NCBI GenBank assembly: GCA_002422125.1 | Contig: DITF01000312.1 | Coordinates: 1 to 9,941, forward strand | Length of the DNA stretch: 9,941 bases | Origin: a bacterium UBP17_UBA6191 | Lineage (GTDB): Bacteria > Muiribacteriota > UBA6191 | Direction: 5' to 3' | Shown: piece by piece, positions 6,695 to 9,941 of the stretch | Numbering within the stretch: the stretch's first letter is position 1 | How the letters are laid out: the number at the start of each line of letters is the position of its first letter | Translations under genes and position numbers: made by a program | Notes under the pieces: model-generated | Databases searched by the model: none | Seen by the model: the letters and a program-made list of their open reading frames with translations, nothing else | Told to the model about the DNA's origin: nothing

Positions 6695-7370
6695 TATTGC
6701 CACATTCAAGATTGGCTGGAACTGCCTCATGAATTCGTTTTGGTTGGTCCAGTTTCAGATTCTGCATGATATCGATAAATCCGTCTTTTCCTTTTGCAGT
6801 TCTGGGATTCCAGCGAATTTCCTGTTGAATGCTGGAACTGGTATGACCTCGGTAATCATGGCCTGGGTACACTAAGGTATGCAGAGGCAGTTTAAATAGA
6901 ACCTCGCTTAGGGAATGCCACAGTTTTTCAGCAGATCCCTGTTGGAAATCAGTTCGACCACAGCCTCGAATTAAAAGAGCATCTCCCGTAAAAACACGGT
7001 TTCCCACCAAATAACTGGTGCAGCCATTGGTATGGCCCGGGGTTTCTAAGGCAGTAATCTCATGAGATCCAAATTTAAGCACTTGATTATGCTCTAAAAA
7101 AATATCGGCACATTCGGCACCGGAATACTTCCCCACAACCGATTTTGCCCCCGTGATGGTGCGAATTTTGCCTGAGCCCGTAATATGATCGGCATGTACA
7201 TGAGTTTCAATTGTGTACAGAAGTCGAATCCCTAGTTCCTCAATCAGTTTTAAGTCCCTTTCCACCATCTCAAATACAGGATCAATAATGATGCCTTCCC
7301 TGGATACTTCATCAGCCAGAATGTATGTATAAGTAGAGCTGTCCTTTTCAAACAATTGATGAAAGATCAT
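6669..7370 (-). CDS. ETHE1-type persulfide dioxygenase (metallo-beta-lactamase fold)
   Basis: This 233-residue protein matches the ETHE1/PDO family, mononuclear non-heme iron enzymes that oxidise glutathione persulfide to sulfite during sulfide detoxification. THVHADHITGS (56-66) contains H57, H59, D61 and H62. By alignment from memory with human ETHE1 the iron ligands are H59, H113 (in ETPGHT) and D130 (in FTGDALLIRGCGRTDF). C137 and R139 match conserved active-site residues, and YPGHDYRGHT carries H171. These features separate it from glyoxalase II, which has different C-terminal blocks. Length is normal for the stand-alone form, with no fused rhodanese domain. An upstream in-frame ATG at 7391 overlaps the promoter's -10 box. 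The start at 7370 has GGGGA seven bases before it and suits the family N-terminus, so it was preferred. Confidence 0.9.
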   Translation of the reverse strand: MIFHQLFEKDSSTYTYILADEVSREGIIIDPVFEMVERDLKLIEELGIRLLYTIETHVHADHITGSGKIRTITGAKSVVGKYSGAECADIFLEHNQVLKFGSHEITALETPGHTNGCTSYLVGNRVFTGDALLIRGCGRTDFQQGSAEKLWHSLSEVLFKLPLHTLVYPGHDYRGHTSSSIQQEIRWNPRTAKGKDGFIDIMQNLKLDQPKRIHEAVPANLECGNIKKDSEAT

Positions 7371-7389
7371 GGTTTTTCCCCTTTTACAC

Positions 7390-7418
7390 ATAATAGTGAA
7401 ACAGATGCATGCTGTAAA
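7390..7418 (-). promoter_or_regulatory. Sigma70-type promoter for the persulfide dioxygenase gene
   Basis: Read on the minus strand, TTTACA (7418-7413) and TATTAT (7395-7390) are exactly 17 bases apart, each matching 5 of 6 consensus bases. Transcription would start near 7383 and give a leader of about a dozen bases holding the GGGG ribosome site (7381-7378). This also argues for the start at 7370 and against the one at 7391. Confidence 0.6.
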
Positions 7419-7428
7419 ACATGATCTG
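7402..7428. promoter_or_regulatory. Imperfect inverted repeat in the divergent promoter region (possible operator)
   Basis: CAGATGCATG (7402-7411) and CATGATCTG (7420-7428) are reverse complements apart from one extra G, separated by eight bases. The repeat covers the -35 box and part of the spacer of the minus-strand promoter and ends about 15 bases before the plus-strand -10 element. A dimeric repressor bound here could control both directions. No regulator gene is adjacent, so this is inference from position and symmetry. Confidence 0.35.
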
Positions 7429-7442
7429 CTTCAGGATTTATT

Positions 7443-7451
7443 TGTTAAAAT
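7443..7451 (+). promoter_or_regulatory. Extended -10 promoter for the fabK-like gene, predicting a leaderless mRNA
   Basis: TGTTAAAAT (7443-7451) matches the extended -10 pattern TGnTATAAT at all but one base. No convincing -35 lies upstream, which extended -10 promoters tolerate. Transcription would begin at or next to the A of the ATG at 7458. No Shine-Dalgarno precedes that ATG, unlike most other genes here. Confidence 0.45.
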
Positions 7452-7457
7452 CGAATT

Positions 7458-8423
7458 ATGCAATCCAAGTTAGACTTTTCGCAGAATCGTTTGTGCCAGT
7501 TATTAAATATAAAATTTCCGATCATTCAGGGCGGAATGGTGTGGTGTTCTGGATGGAAGCTAGCCTCGGCTGTGGCCGAGGCCGGAGGACTTGGTCTGAT
7601 TGGCTCTGGTTCTATGAGACCAGATCTGTTAAGGGAGCATATTCGCAAAGCCAATCAAGCTACAAAAAAATCCTTTGGAGTGAATATTCCCTTGTTTTAT
7701 AAGTACAGTGAGGACTTTATCCAAATCATTTTGGAAGAAGGAGTCCGTTATGTGGTGACGAGTGCCGGAAGCCCTAAAAAATACACTCAGACATTAAAGT
7801 CAGCAGGGGTTATTGTTGGCCATGTAGTTCCCTCTTCGGTATTAGCCCTCAAGTGTCAGGATGCCGGGGTTGATTTTGTGGTCTGTGAAGGCTTTGAGGC
7901 TGGAGGACACAATGGAATCGATGAAATCACCACCTTTTGCTTGGTTCCACAGGTGGCTAAAATCATTGAATTACCCTTGGCGGCGGCTGGGGGAATTGGC
8001 ACAGGAGCACAAATTCTGGCAGCTCAGGTTTTGGGAGCCGATGGAGTTCAGATTGGTACCAGATTTGCTTGCACCGAAGAGAGTTCGGCGCATCCGGCAT
8101 TTAAACAGACCATCATGAATAGCCATGAGGCCTCAACCGTGTTGACCCTAAAAAAATTGACTCCGGTTCGTTTGGCGAAAAACGCCTTTTATCAAAAAAT
8201 ATGTGAATTGGAGGCCAGAGGCGAGGACTCGGTGGACAACTTAAAAGCGCTTTTAGGAACTGGTCGGGCCCGTAAGGGCATTTTTGAAGGTGATCTTGAA
8301 GAGGGAGAACTGGAGTTTGGGCAGATTGGTTCCATGGTGCGGGATTGTCCATCAGTATCTGAAGTCATGGAACGCCTGATGGATGAGTATTTAAAAAGCA
8401 AACAAAAGCTTGTAGCTGTTTAA
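7458..8423 (+). CDS. FabK-like enoyl-ACP reductase II / nitronate monooxygenase family flavoprotein
   Basis: This 321-residue FMN-dependent TIM-barrel protein belongs to the family shared by FabK, which reduces enoyl-ACP in fatty acid synthesis, and nitronate monooxygenases. Visible blocks are PIIQGGM (21-27), AGGLGLIGSGS, the EGFEAGGHNG loop (144-153) with H151 as the expected general base, AAGGIGTG (176-183, phosphate loop) and GADGVQIGTRF (193-203). Length is close to pneumococcal FabK, and the C-terminal GQIGS segment also has a FabK counterpart. A fabG-like gene 19 bases downstream favours an acyl-ACP role over nitronate oxidation, but sequence alone does not settle it. An in-frame stop (TAA 7446-7448) excludes any earlier start. 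The first ATG lacks a ribosome site and seems to be leaderless. Confidence 0.82.
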   Translation: MQSKLDFSQNRLCQLLNIKFPIIQGGMVWCSGWKLASAVAEAGGLGLIGSGSMRPDLLREHIRKANQATKKSFGVNIPLFYKYSEDFIQIILEEGVRYVVTSAGSPKKYTQTLKSAGVIVGHVVPSSVLALKCQDAGVDFVVCEGFEAGGHNGIDEITTFCLVPQVAKIIELPLAAAGGIGTGAQILAAQVLGADGVQIGTRFACTEESSAHPAFKQTIMNSHEASTVLTLKKLTPVRLAKNAFYQKICELEARGEDSVDNLKALLGTGRARKGIFEGDLEEGELEFGQIGSMVRDCPSVSEVMERLMDEYLKSKQKLVAV

Positions 8424-8431
8424 TTACAAGC

Positions 8432-8438
8432 AAAGGAG
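8432..8438 (+). promoter_or_regulatory. Shine-Dalgarno that sets a GTG start for the fabG-like gene
   Basis: AAAGGAG lies four bases before GTG 8443-8445. Translation from the GTG gives the usual short-chain dehydrogenase N-terminus, with the glycine motif starting at residue 9, so the GTG is well supported as start. Confidence 0.75.
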
Positions 8439-8442
8439 AATC

Positions 8443-9180
8443 GTGGCAAAAACAGCATTGGTAATTGGGGGCTCAAAGGGCATAGGGCAGGCCACCGTGG
8501 AAAAGTTTTTGCAGGCTGGATATAAGGTCGGCTTTTCTTACAATAGTACTATACCAGAGTTTCACAAACAGTATCCAACCGATAGCGTTTTTGCGAGCCC
8601 TTGCAATGTGACACAAGAAGAACAGATTAAATCGTTTCTGAAGGAATTTAAGGAATTTTCTGCCAATCAAATTGATGTTTTTGTCTATAACACAGGAATC
8701 ACAATTGATAATTTGACTGTCTCCACTAGCACAGAAGACTATGACAAAGTCATGGATACCAATCTGAGAGGTGCCTGGATCTATTTACGGGAAGTTGGTC
8801 ATCTGATGTTTTTCAGGCGCAGGGGCCGAATGTTTTTTGTGTCCTCAGTCTCAGCAAGCAGAGGGGGTCGGGGCCAGTTATCCTATGCAGCGTCCAAGGC
8901 TGGTTTGGAAGCACTGGTTCGCGTGGGAGCCCAGGAGTTTTCCCGTGTTGGGGTACTGGTAAATGGGATCGCCCCAGGTATTATTGAGACTGATATGACC
9001 AAAAATATCATGAGCTATCTCAAAGACAATCAAAAAAACGATGCCCTGTTTGATCGTATTGCCATGAGACGAGTGGGACAGCCGCTTGAGGTCGCTAATC
9101 TGATACATGCATTAAGTCAGGACGAGATCACTTATATGACAGGACAGACCATCCATATCGATGGTGGCTACATGCTCTGA
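8443..9180 (+). CDS. FabG-like 3-oxoacyl-ACP reductase (classical short-chain dehydrogenase)
   Basis: The 245-residue protein is a classical SDR of the FabG type, expected to reduce 3-oxoacyl-ACP with NAD(P)H in the cytoplasm. GGSKGIG (9-15) is the dinucleotide loop. The catalytic set is S135 in VSSVSA, Y148 and K152 in YAASKAG. PGIIETDM and the C-terminal TGQTIHIDGGYML are standard for FabG. Two deviations are visible: the NNAG motif reads YNTG (ITID follows), and the usual GNxGQ before the active-site Tyr reads GGRGQ. These may mark a specialised acyl or polyene pathway rather than the housekeeping enzyme, but that is inference. It lies 19 bases after the fabK-like gene and overlaps the next gene by one base, so the three probably form one transcript. 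Confidence 0.87.
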   Translation: MAKTALVIGGSKGIGQATVEKFLQAGYKVGFSYNSTIPEFHKQYPTDSVFASPCNVTQEEQIKSFLKEFKEFSANQIDVFVYNTGITIDNLTVSTSTEDYDKVMDTNLRGAWIYLREVGHLMFFRRRGRMFFVSSVSASRGGRGQLSYAASKAGLEALVRVGAQEFSRVGVLVNGIAPGIIETDMTKNIMSYLKDNQKNDALFDRIAMRRVGQPLEVANLIHALSQDEITYMTGQTIHIDGGYML

Positions 9181-9941
9181 TGGGTTGCAATTCTTCCTGG
9201 AAGCTAAAAACCAGATTGCAGACTATTTTGACTGGAATTTATTACCAGAAACAATTTTCTGATTTACAGATATCTTCGCAAGGAAAAGACTGGGAAAATT
9301 TGGACAGACTGGTTTCTAGCTCGCCTGAAGAATTACCCGTTTTTCCCGATAGTTTTGACTGGAATGAATTAACTTTGCAGTGGTTTATCACAAACTTTCG
9401 CTGCTTTCCAGGTTATAGCCCCAATTTTTTTAGACAGGTTGAAGTGCTGCATGGACTGGTTTTTATTGCATCCCAGAAAGCCAGATTGTTGGCGAAACTG
9501 CTGCAACGAGCCGACAGGAGCCTATCTTATTCCACCCACTTGCAATTACAAAGAGATGCCTATTGGAATAGTGATTCCTGGAATCGTGAGCCTGCCTCTA
9601 TTTTGTGGTTATTGGTGCAGGAATTGGCCTTGGAAGAAATTCTTTTAGCAGAGGCTGGTGTTCATATCAGCGGTTGGTTCGATCCAATGATTCAATTTTT
9701 GTTGGGGCGTATCGCTGGTGTTTACTGGCAAAATCCAGTCTCGCAGCAGCAGTTTCTGGATGTTCGTTTGCCAATGCCTGACTTTGTGTCCAAAAAAGTT
9801 TCAGAGCAGTTAAATCAAAAACTGCAAAAGTTGGTACTACCAGAATTTTCTGAGGGTAAGGTTATTTCTGTGATACTTCGCGCATCAGAGGATTATCTGG
9901 TAAGGCAAAAACGCAGTTTAGAGGAACAGGCAAATATTGAG
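9180..9941 (+). CDS. Unrecognised protein, 3'-truncated by window edge
   Basis: An open frame of 254 codons starts at ATG 9180-9182, which shares its A with the TGA of the fabG-like gene, and runs without a stop to the last base. Tight coupling and unbroken length make it a real gene. The partial protein is rich in Trp, Phe, Leu and Gln, with a helical stretch at about 135-165 (including SILWLLVQELALEEILLAEA). It has a basic region near the visible end and no signal peptide or obvious membrane segment. I recognise no catalytic motif or family. Its position after fabK- and fabG-like genes suggests a part in the same acyl pathway, for example a partner or transferase, but nothing in the sequence shows this directly. 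Upstream ribosome-site similarity is weak (GGTGG about 15 bases before), consistent with coupled re-initiation. Confidence 0.7.
   Translation, partial: MGCNSSWKLKTRLQTILTGIYYQKQFSDLQISSQGKDWENLDRLVSSSPEELPVFPDSFDWNELTLQWFITNFRCFPGYSPNFFRQVEVLHGLVFIASQKARLLAKLLQRADRSLSYSTHLQLQRDAYWNSDSWNREPASILWLLVQELALEEILLAEAGVHISGWFDPMIQFLLGRIAGVYWQNPVSQQQFLDVRLPMPDFVSKKVSEQLNQKLQKLVLPEFSEGKVISVILRASEDYLVRQKRSLEEQANIE

Noticed and set aside
7371..7391. Upstream ATG start for the persulfide dioxygenase, adding seven residues
   Set aside because: That ATG overlaps the -10 box of a strong promoter match, while the ATG at 7370 has a well-placed GGGGA and fits the family N-terminus.
7421..7702. Overlapping 93-codon frame covering the start of the fabK-like gene
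   Set aside because: It is an out-of-frame shadow; the overlapping frame carries clear FabK-family motifs from residue 21 onward.
9439..9648. 69-codon frame within the last gene
   Set aside because: It is an out-of-frame reading inside the coupled 254-codon open frame that starts at 9180; Cys/Trp-rich composition with no motif suggests a shadow.
1..9941. CRISPR arrays, tRNA or rRNA genes, prophage or toxin-antitoxin modules
   Set aside because: No regularly spaced repeats, no cloverleaf-like sequence and no phage or toxin gene signature was seen; the only mobile signal is the MITE.

Overview
The window is a chromosomal-looking stretch of moderately AT-rich bacterial DNA with dense, tightly spaced genes. 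Clear Shine-Dalgarno sequences (GGAG, AAAGGAG, AAGGGGA) precede most genes. Two-membrane-segment sensor proteins with large extracytoplasmic domains suggest a bacterium with a complex envelope. The FabK-like protein resembles, from memory, those of Bacteroidota and some other Gram-negative lineages, but the strong Shine-Dalgarno use argues against Bacteroidota. The phylum cannot be named safely from this sequence alone.

Layout. (1) 1-957: 3' part of a renalase-like FAD oxidoreductase, cut by the window start. (2) 1025-1200: a 176-bp palindromic element with perfect 17-bp terminal inverted repeats and a TTA target duplication, which I read as a MITE. (3) 1180-6694: a three-gene plus-strand operon. 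It encodes a membrane protein with a SpoIIE/PP2C-type domain that has lost most catalytic aspartates, a second membrane SpoIIE/PP2C protein with all of them, and a nucleoside phosphorylase/hydrolase-fold protein. (4) 6669-7370, minus strand: an ETHE1-type persulfide dioxygenase whose 3' end overlaps the operon's last gene. (5) 7371-7457: a compact divergent promoter region. (6) 7458-9941, plus strand: a FabK-like flavin reductase, a FabG-like ketoreductase and an unrecognised protein that runs off the window end.

How the parts fit. The two phosphatase-domain proteins abut exactly (TAA followed directly by ATG) and look like a sensor pair, one active and one probable pseudophosphatase. No anti-sigma factor, STAS-domain or HPK gene lies nearby to name their substrate. 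FabK-like plus FabG-like supplies two reductive steps of a fatty-acyl or polyketide-like cycle, and the unknown gene is translationally coupled to them. The persulfide dioxygenase is a stand-alone sulfur-metabolism gene with its own good promoter.

The most unusual point is that the right end of the MITE supplies the Shine-Dalgarno, the start codon and the first seven codons of the pseudophosphatase gene. Removing the element in silico leaves no ATG, GTG or TTG start in that frame upstream of the insertion point.
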